Shown: positions 22,545-35,797 of the stretch, one piece after another
How the letters are laid out: each line of letters starts with the position of its first letter
How positions within the stretch are numbered: position 1 is the first letter of the stretch
From: Membranipora membranacea
Taxonomy: Eukaryota > Bryozoa > Gymnolaemata > Cheilostomatida > Membraniporidae
Assembly (NCBI GenBank): GCA_914767715.1
Contig: OU612065.1
Coordinates: forward strand, 33,914,001 to 33,978,000
DNA: 64,000 nucleotides
Reading direction: 5' to 3'
Notes under the pieces: model-generated
Databases searched by the model: none
What the model saw: only the letters and a program-made list of their open reading frames with translations
What the model was told of the DNA's origin: nothing
Program-made: the position numbers and the translations under genes

Positions 22545-24780
22545 CCTTTTTTTCTCTGACCTACCGGCAGCTCTTCACCAGACTGATGATGCTGAAGATC
22601 ACTTATAACTCGGTCTTATCAACTAAGCCACAAACTGGTGGTTAGACAAAGAATATAAGTTATCATCTATATCTAAGTGCTGCTATTTGAGTTACCTAGT
22701 GTACATTCAAATATTCTTCTCAGTTATTAAAAAAACTTTATATGTGTAGCATTGATTGCCTTTCACATTTGATTCATTTTAATCACATAAATATGTTTCT
22801 TATCCACAATGAATATTTCATTTATTATCCCCAATTTATACAATCTTCATTCACAAAGTTTATATTTATTATCTATAATGTATATATTTTATTAAAGCAA
22901 GGTATATATTTTTCTAATAAATCTGGGAAAATTTAATTTAGGTCTACTTAGAAGTTTTGTCACACTGCATTAGAATGGAATATTCATCCTAAGTATCTAA
23001 AAGCTACATTGAATCGAATTGAAGTTTTTATGGCAGCAAAATGACATTGGCAATCGGATACCTTGGAGAGGTTTTACCCCAAAAGATTGCTGACTCCATT
23101 GCATAAAATTACGTTTAACTCTTGCAGCAACAAGCACAGATAGTGTAGAAGAATCGATGACAAAACCTTTAGTCACCCTACATTTCATTTGTGACCTACC
23201 AACAGTATAATGTCCCATGATGCTCATAATACCTTGATTAAATTTGGTGCGCATAATTTTCAGAAGTGAGCTCTTAGACAAGAATTTTTTCCTAAATTAA
23301 GATGAGAAAATAAGTTCACACAAAGTCAAACTTGATTGCAGATCAGAGAAATACCAGTAAACAGTGACAGCTTTGTACACAAAAAGCGTGTTATAGCCAG
23401 TAAGTCTACTCAGGCTGCTCCAAAGTGGAGTTTATTTTAAAAATTCTCCTGGTGAATATGCCTTCATAACTTATGCCATCCTAGGTTGGTGATAGGTATA
23501 TGGCTAGTAAGTGCATGGAAGACACTTTTGTTAGTAAACAGTCGGTGATGAATAAGGTGTTGGCAGCAAAACATATGTTTGCTATCCAAAGCCATTGAAA
23601 CTGTGATATTACCACAAATCGACCTATCATGTTGAGTCATGCTACAGATGGATCAATATACCTCACAAAAGCCTGTGTTCACTAGTTTTGTATCGACAAG
23701 AAGTACTCTTTGGTATTGAGGACAACAGCAAAGCTTTTCAGGACAAGCTGAAATTGAAAGAAGTTTCTACAATATTCCTTCATCACCAACGAGAACACAA
23801 TTTTTCCAGGCATAAATGGTGTAATTGAACTATATAGCTCACTTTGATCAGGCAGTTTGAAATAAACGTCCCAAGCTCCCTGTTTTGATGACAACGGGTA
23901 AATATATTATTGTAGGTACAAATGAAAACGTTCAGTTCTATATGTGCAGTAGTCATATTCATAAAAGAATCATAGTAGAGGGATTCTTGGCGCAGACAAT
24001 TTTGCTTGCTAAGACATATTTTAGGTACTTAGTCTAAATCAACACTCCGGTGTTCTAAGACATGTGGCAGATGCTGTATGTGATATGTCTTACAGCACGC
24101 ATGTGGCCCCTACAGTACCACAACAATGCTTTATAGTTCTTGAGTGCTGTAAGATATGTCACAGTCAGCACTTGCCACATTTCTTACAATAATTGTTGTC
24201 AATGACGGTTTTTAGTACCCATTCAGAACATCATAATTTTTGTAATGTGAGTTGTCTGCTCATGGCAAATGGAAGGACAACTTATAATATACACAGACAT
24301 CTGTAAATGAAATATTTTACTCAGTCTATTTTCTTATGCAAAGTCAATATAATAAAACTGTAAGATGTTAAGATGATTTAGTAAGGTGGGCATTTTGTGA
24401 TATTCTCCCATGAACCAACATCTGACACGGAACCTTGGTTAAAGTTTATTTGGGTCAAATTTATCTAGCCAGTCATCTTCCAAAAATTTCAACCTATTTC
24501 ACATCTCAATATTTTGTGCGCACCATAATAAGCTTTGAGAAGAAAGAAGAAGGTAGGAATCAGCATTTTCATTGAAGTTCGACTTTTGGATATTTCAGGT
24601 AGAAGAATACTTTGTAAAAAGCAAGTTTGACTTCTACAACCGTGGCTTTAGCCCATTTGTATCACTACATAAATGACTGTCATTTTCACTGCATAAATAG
24701 ATGATAATTGAGTAGATCAATTCAATAAGTTATAGTGATAAATGAGAAGAAGTTTGTTGCAATGAATTTGAATTGAATCA
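22545..24780. other. 3' flank of the Roco-caspase gene and repeat-derived sequence
   Basis: The likely poly(A) signal is AATAAA at 22916-22921. Minus-strand frames at 22997-23281 and 23682-23894 read like a decayed transposase but carry many stops, and I could not identify a family. An imperfect inverted repeat spans about 24045-24190. Part of 23965-24075 resembles 36505-36600. Confidence 0.4.
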
Positions 24781-24790
24781 ATTGAATTGA

Positions 24791-24843
24791 CAATTCAATG
24801 CCAGTAGAGTAGTAGAGTCGAGTTGACTACTGGCATTGAATTG
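24791..24843. repeat. 17-bp-arm hairpin
   Basis: CAATTCAATGCCAGTAG at the left pairs with CTACTGGCATTGAATTG at the right around a short centre. It sits just before the 190-bp tandem repeat. Confidence 0.8.
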
Positions 24844-24845
24844 GT

Positions 24846-25220
24846 AGAGTGGCATTGAGTGGTAGATGAGTAGTAATGAGTAACAACACAACAGCCCGGT
24901 TGGATGACCAGTTTTGTTACTCCTTTCCTTGCTTGCTGTTTGATGATGTTTTGTAGCTGGCCCCAAAGGAAAGGGGGGCTAGCCAAACATTGCACGACAA
25001 GACCCGTCCCAATAATGTTTTGGACTTGGAGTCAATAGAGTGGCATTGAGTTGTAGATGATTAATAATGAGTAACAACACAACAGCCCGGTTGGATGACC
25101 AGTTTTGTTACTCTCCTTTCCTTGCTTGCTGTTTGATGATGTTTTGTAGCTGGCCCCAAAGGGGGGCTAGTCAAACATTGCACGACAAGACCCGTCCCAA
25201 TAATGTTTTGGACTTGGAGT
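24846..25220. repeat. Two-copy tandem repeat, unit about 190 bp
   Basis: Copies start with GTGGCATTGAG near 24850 and 25039 and share AACAGCCCGGTTGGATGACC and ATTGCACGACAAGACCCGTC with a few indels. Open frames on the minus strand are by-products of the repeat; no domain is recognised. Confidence 0.8.
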
Positions 25221-25916
25221 GAACCTGGGTTGCAGTTTGTACTCAAACTCAAACTGATAAAAATTAAAAATTTAAGCAAGTTAAGTCCGTCAAGATTGTT
25301 AGTCAGTGTTTCTCCTAGACCTTGATTGTTGTAAGCAAGGAGTACTGTTACTCCTTGATGTAAGTAAGCAATGATGGTGGGTGAGCAGCGAGCTCCCACT
25401 CTCAATCATTGACTTTGACTATAGACCTGCAATGTTGCTTTGGAATAAGTCGGCCAAGAGCAAACTGTGGGAAATATGGGATTACCTTACTTTATTTCTG
25501 CTACATGTTAGTTAGTAATTTTACCCAAACTAGTAGCTTGTTGTTACTTCTTAAACTTTGGTCATTTTGCACATGTATACTGGTGCCTAGACAAATGGAT
25601 CTCATTGCCTAGACTGGAAATAAGCAGAATAACTGAGGGGGTTTTAGTTTCAGTTAGTAGCCAGTGTGATGTGTCGTCTAATCGTAAGCCAATACAGCCA
25701 CAACCAGTTTCCCAAAAGGGATTGCTAAGCCATCTATTTTCCACTTACACCCAGGTCATCTCCATGAGTTGGAAACTGGCCAATAACCGGCCGTTGGTGG
25801 CAGATGCCTGCCATAATCCTCAACACAATCACACAGTAGTATTCTGTGAGCTCTGACCCAGTAAGACTGGTGTTTAACAATGTCTACTCGGGCACTCGAA
25901 GCGCAGGTGTGCCCCA
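25221..25916. other. Intergenic, nothing recognised
   Basis: Short overlapping frames on both strands at 25409-25856 have no splice context or known motif. Confidence 0.45.
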
Positions 25917-26160
25917 GGGGGGTCTTTCAATTAGAAACAGCCACAATCACAATCTGATCGCTCACTCCCTGGGAGTGATACCTGCTAGGTTCTCGCTTTC
26001 CGATCGCTCACTCACTTGATGGAACTATATACATTCTGAGTGAGCGATTTCGGAGCGATTTTGTCTAATTGAAAGACCAAGTGAGTGATAACTTTGGAGC
26101 GATGTGATAGTGATAACTTGCTTTAGTAAAGGATCTCTCTTTCTAATTGAAAGACCCCCC
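25917..26160. mobile_element. MITE with intact terminal inverted repeats
   Basis: Begins GGGGGGTCTTTCAATTAGAAA and ends with the reverse complement TTTCTAATTGAAAGACCCCCC. Internal repeats of GAGTGAGCGATC appear in both directions. Related copies lie at 15714-15912 and 35798-36045. It is non-coding, 244 bp. Confidence 0.75.
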
Positions 26161-26820
26161 TGTTTGCCTATAAACTCGGTTTGCCGATAAATAACGGCTC
26201 ATGTTTATCCTAGCTTACAAGAAGATCTGTTGTTCATTGAGTGTCATATTTTGGAAAACACATGATATTATAATTCATCGGATCTTTCGGGTTTGGCAAA
26301 AAAATAAACGGTATTGCAGTCCAGGAATTCATGAGTATTTCCACCTCAAGTTTTGATCATCAGACAAGCTAAATGTTAATTATTATGCATGATAATTTTC
26401 GCTGTGTTCATATAATCTCACTCACATTACGTTAGGCGCAGCGGTTTCGCGATCACTGGAACTATCCGGTCGGCACTGATGTCATTTATAGACCCATACT
26501 CATACCTATTAACATAACAGCACTCCACTCCCCAAATAAAAGTATATTTATTTGCTGTGCTTGTAATTTTTATGTGATTCAGCAAGTTGTCGAGTAATTC
26601 CAGCATAGGGAACTTCTGGAGATGGATCAGTTCACAGTGTAAAAGAAGTATCTGGGAAAAGAACATCTAATCTTTCTATCAATCATAGAGAAAGTCCGCA
26701 CCCAATATATTAGTTAGCCTCAGTTTGTGTTCCCAGAATGTTGAGTCATGCTCAATCCTCGTACTTTCAGCTGAGCCTCGTACGCCAAACTGAATATTCT
26801 GAGATAATACTGCAAACAAG
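26161..26820. other. Upstream region of the EFTUD2-like gene
   Basis: No feature recognised; a promoter may lie here, but no convincing motif was found. Confidence 0.4.
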
Positions 26821-29800
26821 ATGGATGCTGATCTGTACGATGAGTTTGGTAATTACATCGGACCGGACTTAGATGACAGTGATGATGAGTTAGCGGATCA
26901 GGATAGTGATGGGTCAGCTGACCACGACGCTGTAGATGATGATCCCAATGATGCTGACGTATGTATTTTATAGTCCTCCTCCATTCAAGTTTCTTCTTCG
27001 CAAAGTTTCTTTTTTTGCTTGACGTCGTTTCAACATCATCAAGCTGTTTTTGGAGTAAAGCACTAAGTCTTGGAGTTTACTATGTGTTTAGGAACTCAAT
27101 TTGTACTTGGAAATACATCCTTATTACACTCAATGTGCATGTAGAAGACCAATTACCCGACCTTGATAATCATTTTACTTTTTTGAACCAGAATGATGAT
27201 ATGGATGGAGATGATGGTGACGCTGATATGCAGGTTGTACTACACGAGGATAAGAAGTATTACCCTACAGCTAGTGAGACGTTTGGTCCTGATGTGGAGG
27301 TAAGTTGATAAGAGGATTTCCAATCCGCCTTCCTCTTGTGTTTATGACTATCTATCAATAAAATTAGGTCAAGATTTTATTCTCATCTTAGGATGTTTTT
27401 TTCACTGTAGTTATGCTGCCCAAAACATTTTTGGTTGGCAGTGTACCAATAAGTAGGAGCTCAGATGAACCCATCAGATTGAGAAGGCATGCAAGCTAAA
27501 TTAAGCCTGGATGCTAAGTATTCAAGTATAGTTTTGAAATTGATCAACTTTGGGAGCTAAGTTCTTTACTTTAACATCTCAGTGACTTTATGTGTGATTC
27601 TTTAGACAATTGTACAAGAAGAAGACACCCAGCCGCTGACTGAGCCGATTATAGCACCAGTAAAACAGAGAAAGTTTGCATATACAGAGCGAGAACTGCC
27701 TGTCACTACATATGACTATGAGTAAGTGAGGCTCATTATTCAGTCTTTTCCTGAGAAAGACCGATCCTCCTGACAAATTCCGATTTCCCAGTCTATATCG
27801 TGAATATCTTGCAACAACTCCTTTTTTGTTAGCTGACTTCGCCTTAGATGATAAATGAGTCATGAATTTTTGAGGCTGTAGTTGGATGAATGTGGCATAA
27901 TTTTTGTTCTCCATTCCCGATATCTCATATTGCGCTGCTCTTATCATATTTCAGGTTTTGAGCTGATCTGATGGACAATGCTGACCTGATCAGAAACGTG
28001 TCACTGTGTGGCCATCTCCACCACGGAAAGGTGAGGACAACATTATCTTCCCCACGATGTCTTGCCAAAAAAATCTGTCAATATGTTTCTTTGTGTTGAT
28101 TTTCGGTTATGAAATGCATCACAATGGTGCTTCTAAATTGGCCTGGCACTGTTCCCTTGAATATCAGGCTGGCAAGCCAGACTAACGGTGTATGTATCTA
28201 TATTTGTTATCTGTATTACAGACTACGTTTGTGGACGCTCTGATGGAGCAGACCCATCCTCAGTTCCGCAGTACAGACATGCTGACAGCTGACCTACGCT
28301 ACACTGATACACTCTTCACAGAGCAGGAGCGCGGAGTCAGCATCAAATCACAGCCAATCACTCTGGTACTCCCTGATGTGAAGGGCAAGTCCTTCCTGTG
28401 TAACATATTCGATACACCCGGACACGTGAACTTCTCTGATGAGGTGACGGCAGCATTCAGAGTCAGCAACGGAGTTGTGATATTTGTGGATGCTGCTGAA
28501 GGAGTAAGTTATAATGTTTGAATTGTCTAATATTGCTCCACACTTTTTATCTCAACATATTTGTCACAGCCAATACAAGTTTGAGTTTTCAGCATTCTTT
28601 AACTTGTCTTGTCTTGTCTTGTCTTGTCTGCAATGGGGGATAACACAGCATACATTCTTTAACTTGATGTTCTTTTTTGAGTGAAAATCACCCACAAGCG
28701 CGCCTGGATAAAGTTCTCCACGGGGTGACTAAGCTGTTTTCTCAGCCAACTGGAAAACTCAGTTGAGAGCTGCTAATATGTAGCGATCTCTCTATAAACA
28801 ATCAACCAATACTGCCCCCCGCTCCCTCCACCACTATGGTTTGATTACAGGTTATGATGAACACAGAAAAATTGATACAGCACACCTTACATGAGAGACT
28901 GGCCATCACTATCTGTATTAATAAGATAGATCGTCTAATACTGGAGCTTAAACTTCCCCCTACTGATGCATACTACAAACTCAGACACATCATCGATGAA
29001 GTACGTATCGAGATTAGACAATAAGCTCACTTTGCTTAGATAAATTAGTATATATCCGTTGGTAATGGATGTCCATGATACTTAGAGATGGCACATAACC
29101 TGTATATAAAGCATTACACATTTAGGGCAGTAAGGGCTATGCCTTTTTTTGCTGCAATCAACGACAAAAAGGAAAATATTATCCAGCTAGAGTTATGTTA
29201 ATATTGATGGCAGCACCTTATTTTCCTTATTCTTATTCTCTTTATGGAGAGAAAATGAAGAAAATTTAGAATTTAGATGATCAGACTCAATGTTCAGTTG
29301 ATCTAGTGGCACTATGTACACTTTGATAACAGAGTGCAGAAAAAAACTTCACCCAATTCAGATCCTTACACTTAGACATATCCCTGTATCTAGATCAAAC
29401 TACAGCAACAGTTTTTTCAGTTCACTCAAGGAAATTATGATTGTTTTCAGATAAACGAGATAATAGCTAAGTACGGAGATGATGAGTCTCAGGGTATGGT
29501 CTCTCCTCTGCTCGGTAACGTCTGCTTCGCCAGCTCTTACTATAGGTTCTGCTTTACTCTGAGATCATTCGCTAACGTCTACTCTTAAACATACCAGGGT
29601 ATCAACGATGTGGAGTTTGCTAGGAGACTGTGGGGAGATATGTACTTTAATAGCAAAACGTAGGTTTAATAATTCTTTTTTAATGTATTTTCTCCTGGAA
29701 TTTTAACGTCCATATTAAAAAGTAGGGTTGAAACATAAAAGTTCAAAATATTTTGACTGTTTACATTATGATGTAGGAGTCTGCTCATACCTGCCGCTCA

Positions 29801-31749
29801 GTGAAGAGTTAACCCTCAAAATTTGGCTGTTTGTTTAAGGTTTACTTTAGGATATTGAAAAGATGTTTTGGCTTTTCCATACTGTAATTCATGTGTAGAC
29901 TTTAAAATATCAGCCGCAAATTCTCAAAGAAGGCACCACAGCCCGGAGCAGCGAGAAGCTTTGTGGAGTTTATACTTGAGCCTCTGTACAAGGTCTTTGC
30001 CCAGGTATACATGAAGTACTCCTTGATCAAGTAGCGCTCTCCAGGATAAATTGTCTCCACTTGATGTTAAAAACTTAACATCAGACTAAATTTATTTTCG
30101 CTGATGATAAGTTTCACTACCTAGTTACAGTTTTGACTATAGTAGCAACACAGCGAGAACTTCTACGGAATGACTTTTTTGCCAATTTGAGTAGCTTTTC
30201 AAGAGTGTATCAACTTAGTCAGCCATTTATTTTATCCAACTTCAAGCAGCAATCATAAAGGCACATGTATTGACTTGACTGCGTTTGCATTAACTATGTT
30301 ATAACAAAACAATAGTCTTTTGTGAGGCAATGGATACATGGACTCCTTTCTCCCTGTATTCTGGTGCAGAACCAACTCACCAGCTCGTCAGTTTTCTCTC
30401 ATTTAGTAATTGGTCCATGCACTTGCCTAATGCCATTTAGTAAGAGACATCCTTCTGTGTAGCCACTGCTTTAGCCTATATTTCCTGTGTAGCCGCTGCT
30501 TTAGCCTACATTCCCTGTGTACACAGATAGTAGGAGATGTAGACGAATGCTTACCCATGGTGTGTGAGGAGTTAGGTATACATCTAACTAAAGATGAGAA
30601 GAGAATGAATATCAGACCACTACTAAGATTAGTTCTCTCCAGATTCCTCGGTGAAATGAGCGGTATGTATGATACTAGGATATAGATAGTAACACCTCCT
30701 TGTGCCATCATTCTTATTTCGCCTGTGATACGAAAAGTTGGAGTTGTTTACTTCCATATATTGTGTGATCATGTGGGATAAATGTGCTGAAGTAGCAAAC
30801 TTCAGGTAATAAATACCTCCTGGGCAGTCTGCGCCTTAAAATATGTGGAAACCTGACAGTTGACAGCGAATGAGCATGATTCTATACTTTGTACAGAATA
30901 TTGTCAATCACTGGTCGAAAGGTAATCGAGATAAAAACACACCTGTTGTCCTAAATCAATGTTGGATCTTTTTTTATAAAACTATGCTCTTATCATAGGA
31001 ATGTTGAGATGGTAGTTACTATGCTCTAACACTGTATGTACTACTACAGGTTTAGTTGAGATGGTAGTTACTATGCTCTAACACTGTATGTACTGTTACA
31101 GGTTTTGTTGAGATGGTAGTTACTATGATAAAGTCACCTAGAGATAACGGTAAGACTAAAGTAGAACACTTGTACACTGGACCTCAGGATACTGAAGTAG
31201 TGGAGGGTATGATAGAGTGTGACTCTGAGGTAAGTTATCTGGGGGAGGGGCGCCCGTATCTTAAAGCAAAGTCCTCACTATGGCCAGTTCAATTCTTTGA
31301 TCCAATTAATCAGAGTCTGGAGGGCCTCAGACTAACTTCACTTGTGAATCAGTTCATTGTCATCTTCTGATCCTTGTTTTTACAGTACAGTATCAATTTG
31401 TGAGCTTTCTATATTGAAATATTGAATTATATCAAGGAGCAACAGCCCTGTTACTCCTTGGTTTATATATAACTATATCGACTCATTCTGTCCCATTCTC
31501 TCCCTGTTCTGTCTTATATGTCATTCATATCTCACATTTACTGTTGATTTTGGTCATCTCTCATGGTCCACACCACCAAGCTTTACCCGACAGACGATGC
31601 TACAACATTCCATGTGTTCGGATGTATCATGTCAGGGACTCTGTATGCTTGGCAGAAAGTGAGAATTCTGAGAGAGAATTACTCGATGGCTGACGAGGAG
31701 GATTCAAGAATCGGACAAGTCGGAAGACTTTGGGTCTCTGAGGCCAGGT
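26821..31749 (+). pseudogene. EFTUD2: EFTUD2 (U5 snRNP 116-kDa GTPase) 5' half, disrupted
   Basis: Eleven exon-like blocks align collinearly with the N-terminal half of EFTUD2/Snu114: 26821-26958, 27192-27299, 27606-27721, 27955-28030, 28222-28503, 28851-29000, 29451-29659, 29914-30004, 30527-30662, 31102-31229 and about 31560-31749. Phases match at the joins. Diagnostic peptides are MDADLYDEFGNYIGP, GHLHHGKTTFVD (G1), [14 protein letters not shown] (G3) and [20 protein letters not shown] (G4). EFTUD2 drives spliceosome remodelling. Two in-frame stops occur, TGA at 27959-27961 and TAA at 29586-29588. The last block has no AG before it, and nothing after [10 protein letters not shown] is found, although the protein should continue for several hundred residues. 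It is therefore a truncated pseudogene, or a real locus damaged in this assembly. Confidence 0.8.
31003..31110 (+). repeat. Tandem copies of an intron end and exon start
   Basis: GTTGAGATGGTAGTTACTATG occurs three times; the first two are followed by CTCTAACACTGTATGTACT and a new ACAG, the third is the true start of EFTUD2 exon 31102-31229. The unit is about 52 bp, duplicating the 3' splice site. Minor copies of another acceptor region lie at about 30450-30526. Confidence 0.85.
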
Positions 31750-32319
31750 ATTAATTTGCAAACCCTAAAGGAGTAAAGACATTAATAGGAAGAAAAAATT
31801 TGCCATTGAAAGTAGACTTGAAATAGATGCTAGCTAGCATTGACACACCCTCTGAACTTTATATAAACTCCTAACTTGAAAGCTAACATTAAATCCCCGA
31901 ACTCTATCAAACTCTTGCTAATATTTACTCCCATAGAGTATGTCCAAACTTCTTTATCTGCAGCAGCCCCTATTATTTAAAGAAAATGTTGGTTTGGTAG
32001 TAGAGTTCTCACCAGTGTGTGGCCATCACTTCTCACTATTGTGTTGTGTGCCATTAAATTATTATTATTATTATCATATTATTATATTATATGTAAATAT
32101 TGTTTTTTTTTTTTTACTTTATTATTCCAATATTGTACTCCTATTTTCATCAGTAATTCACTATTCTGAATTTTGTACTGATGCCAAATAATGCAATATG
32201 CAAAACAAGCTCCAATCATATTGGACAGACTGCGGAAGCAGAATAGAATAATAGTGATTTTTCAATAAATGAAAACTATCGCTATAATATATTTGCGTAT
32301 TTATTTTTCTTTTCAGAGT
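31750..32319. other. Spacer between EFTUD2 remnant and collagen-like gene
   Basis: AT-rich with ATT repeats near 32055-32095. The expected next EFTUD2 exons are absent. The end is the intron or 5' UTR acceptor (cttttcag at 32316) just before the collagen-like start codon. Confidence 0.5.
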
Positions 32320-34523
32320 ATGGCTCGTAAGAACAAAGACCCACAAACAAAAGAGGTTACGACCTTTGGCTCAGCAACTGTAGCGTATGTCAATTTTGGT
32401 CTTCTTATCGGCGCCAACGGATTGGGGATTTATTTTACTGACAAAGAGAATCGTCAACAGAGTGCTTTGGATCAAGTGAGTTGTATTATGAATCCTAAGT
32501 GCAATATTATGAAAACATTTATGCAAAAAAAACTTTAGTATTTTATACTGTTCAACTTGCCTGGCATATATTGTTTTTTGAGGAATTACACTCAGCAAAC
32601 AGGCTCCAAAGATATTGAATATAATTATGTTTTGGTAGGTCACAGGCTGAATTGAGGTAGTATACATTTAGAAGTTATTACATTCCAATGATCATGCATC
32701 TACCAAAATTGGAGGAAACAAAAGCCTAAAATTGATTTTAAGTTTTTCCTTATTACAGCATTACGTGAGAACTTATGGTCACCGAACACATCTAGATAAA
32801 TTAAGAGATAGTTTAACACCTCCGAACTTTCAGCAGCAGGATATGAGCCTCTCTGGGCTGATGATGACAACTTTATCAATGTATACAAGAGACAAGGTGA
32901 GAATTACCAAACTCTCACTTCATGACTTTTGACATTGTTACTTTCCAAAAACTGTTGCAAATATTATTGAGTAAATACATTCATGTGCAAACAATCATCG
33001 ACAATTTCTAAAGTTGAATTGTGCAGAAGTGAGCAATTTAAGCTTTGTAAGAATCAATGCGAAATAGCGGCACTTGAATTTTGAAGACTCTCTTAGAGCA
33101 ATAGGTGAAAGCTACTTCTTCTAGTTCTTTTGATAATCACACTCAGGGACATAATTATGTTTGTTCCTGATTCTTTTAGAGCTTGCCGCCAGAATTCTAG
33201 GCAAGGCAGTCAACAACGCGCTGGAGGAAACAGGAGGAAACCCACAGCTAGCGTCGGTGGGAGGACCAGCTGTCGCTGCCCCACAGGTCCACGTGGACCA
33301 CCTGGTGCTCCTGGTGAAAGAGGTAAGGATACTGTGAAGGTAACCTGAGCAGGCTGTCGGGGTGGATGTACCCCCCTCCCCACACACCCCCGCCAGTCTG
33401 CCCAGGATACCGTGAAGGTCTCTGTAATTACTATTTTTCTTTCTCAGGGGAAAACAACTTGCCTCTAAATAACTACTTGTTATTTGTATACTTTCAAGCC
33501 AATCTCTATAAATATGGAAACAAAAGCGGCTGGATGCTGTCTTCATCAAAGTTGTGTAGTGGTTCATGGTTTGTGGAATGAGAAATATTAGGTAACATGT
33601 ATACAAATACCTTTTGTGAGTTGAAATGTCCCCCAATGTTTTGACAGCTTCATACAATGTAATGCTTACATACAGCACTGACTGCTTGTATGTATACATA
33701 TCATAATCATAAGTTGAAAATGCATACAGGTTAAGTCTCTTGCCATAAAGTCCAGAAAATGGGAACATCAACATAATATGATATCACTGGACAACCTAAG
33801 TACAGGTAATGGAACATTACCTGATCAAATATTTCTTACCAATTTAAGGGGACACGATTATCGAGGGGCAGGTTGTTGGAATACCAGGAGTAAACGGTGT
33901 AAGAGGACAAAATGGAGAAAAAGGATTCAGAGGAGTGACTGGTAAGTTTGGGCCGGGGGCTGTCGGAGGGCGGGCGGCAAGAGTCTGGGGGGCTCAGACT
34001 AGCTATAACCATCCTGTAGCTTGCAAAATTTCCGACCAAACAGTCTGTCAAAAATTGAACCCAGTAAACACTGTATCACCATAGATATAGTTGTCCATGA
34101 AGGCCAACATATATATGAAAACAAAGATTGAAATGGCAAGGAGATCTACAAAGCTCTAACTGAGCCTTGAGATCATCATCAGAAAAAAAATCCTAATTCA
34201 AGTCAGTTGATTTGCTCCGCACACTAGTAGTTTGAAAATCTGCGGCTTCAATGTTTACACCAAGGGTCACCAAGAGGTAACTTCCATAATTTTTCACCCC
34301 CTTTATTATTTATTGAATGTCACAACAATTTCTTACAGGAGCTGCCAGAGCTAGATGTGCTCAAGGTGTGTCCGGACCATTCGGAATACCTGGTCCAGAC
34401 GGGGTACAAGGACTACCTGGAGCACCAGGTGCGGATAGAGAGGATGGGACACCAGGTCCGAGAGGGCCAACTGGTGAGCCGGGCCGAGGTCCAATAGAGG
34501 CACCATTTGCCGAATTCGGTTGA
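32320..34523 (+). CDS. Small collagen-like membrane protein, about 233 residues
   Basis: Coding exons 32320-32475, 32759-32896, 33193-33322, 33849-33941 and 34339-34523 join in frame (702 bp). The N-terminus MARKNKDPQTKEVTTFGS is followed by a hydrophobic stretch (VAYVNFGLLIGANGLGIYF), which suggests a type II membrane anchor or uncleaved signal. A charged region with heptad-like character follows. Three Gly-X-Y blocks, starting CPTGPRGPPGAPGERG, come next, two of them preceded by cysteines. One Gly position is Arg (GAPGADREDGTPG). The acceptor at 33191-33192 was chosen because the stronger-looking AG at 33178-33179 puts the collagen frame out of phase. AATAAA at 34615-34620 fits the poly(A) site. 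Short transmembrane collagens act in matrix or cell adhesion; the precise role is unknown. Confidence 0.75.
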
Positions 34524-35797
34524 TCATATTATGTTGACTGTCCGCAATCACATGACTGTATATCAATATTATCATACATTATCAAACTATACATCAATAC
34601 TATTGTTTGTAACAAATAAAAATTTGTGATTAAGAAATAATTTTGCTTCTATGGGGCAATTGACTAATCGGTACTGTATGACTTGGCAAGCCCACGAGCA
34701 ACAGATGAGAATCTCCTGTGAAAAATTGCCAAAATTACTCTAATTTGCTAACTGTAGATTTAATAATATTTATATATATTTATATGATGCTAGTCTAACT
34801 GATCGATATCAGATGTAATCACACTATGATTATCTTATACTGTCATGTACTCTATAGAGAATAATGTGGTAACACTTTTAGTCTGAAATGTATGATTTAT
34901 GTATGACACCGCGATACCAAACATTTCAAAAATCCCTCCTCCACCACAGAGGCTACAAACTTGTTCTAAGTTTTAGGTATGTGTTTATAAATCGAAATTT
35001 CCGACAATAGCAAGATGACACTACTGGCTATTATATGTATATCTATATATTATATCTTCAAGTTTCAGACTAAGATTTCTAATTGATGACCTCTGAATCT
35101 CATAACTTGTAGGAATTTGCCAATTACACCTGTCAAGTGAACTTGTATAAGCCCTTCATAATCGACAATGACACCCCTGGACACCTGATAATTAATAAGG
35201 ATAGGCATAAATGTTGTCGATGTATATTCATGACAACTAGAGAATTTTTGGGGTTTTCCAAAAGTGACTTGCTGAAAATGTTGTAGGGCTATGGCCCCCA
35301 TACATTGCCTATGAATACCCCTCCCCCATCCCCCTTAAGGCTGAATTACAGCCTGCCCTAAAAAAGGTATGCTGTTTATTATAATCAGAGTTCTCACAAC
35401 CACTCGTGTTTAGGCCATGTTACTCAGGCGATTTCAGAATATGAGTTTGAAACTCAGATTTTGTTTCATATTAATTAATAATGAACTCCGTCAGTGTGGA
35501 TTAGACGACAATAATAAACAAACCTTTTGCGTTGTAATACGTGATGATACACTGACACACTAACCAGCTGGCTGTTTACAGTTGGATTCTCAATGATGAC
35601 CTGTTTATAAATCACAAACTGAACATTTCACCATTGAAGCCAATGAAATTTATCTCCGGCTGTGCTGCAGACCTTGTTCGGGAGGCTTACAGTCACTGAA
35701 CCCCAAAACCCTCAGCTAATTATGCACAAAGCGCTTTGCACCTTCAAAATGCAACTACCAAACACAGTATAAGCAAAACTCAGAATTTGGATCCATC
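34524..35797. other. 3' flank and intergenic, nothing recognised beyond poly(A) signal
   Basis: Contains the collagen-like gene's poly(A) signal and short unsupported frames. Confidence 0.5.

Noticed and set aside
27959-29588. Stop-codon readthrough or selenocysteine in EFTUD2
   Set aside because: Two different stops (TGA and TAA) replace ordinary residues, and the 3' half is missing; pseudogene decay is simpler.
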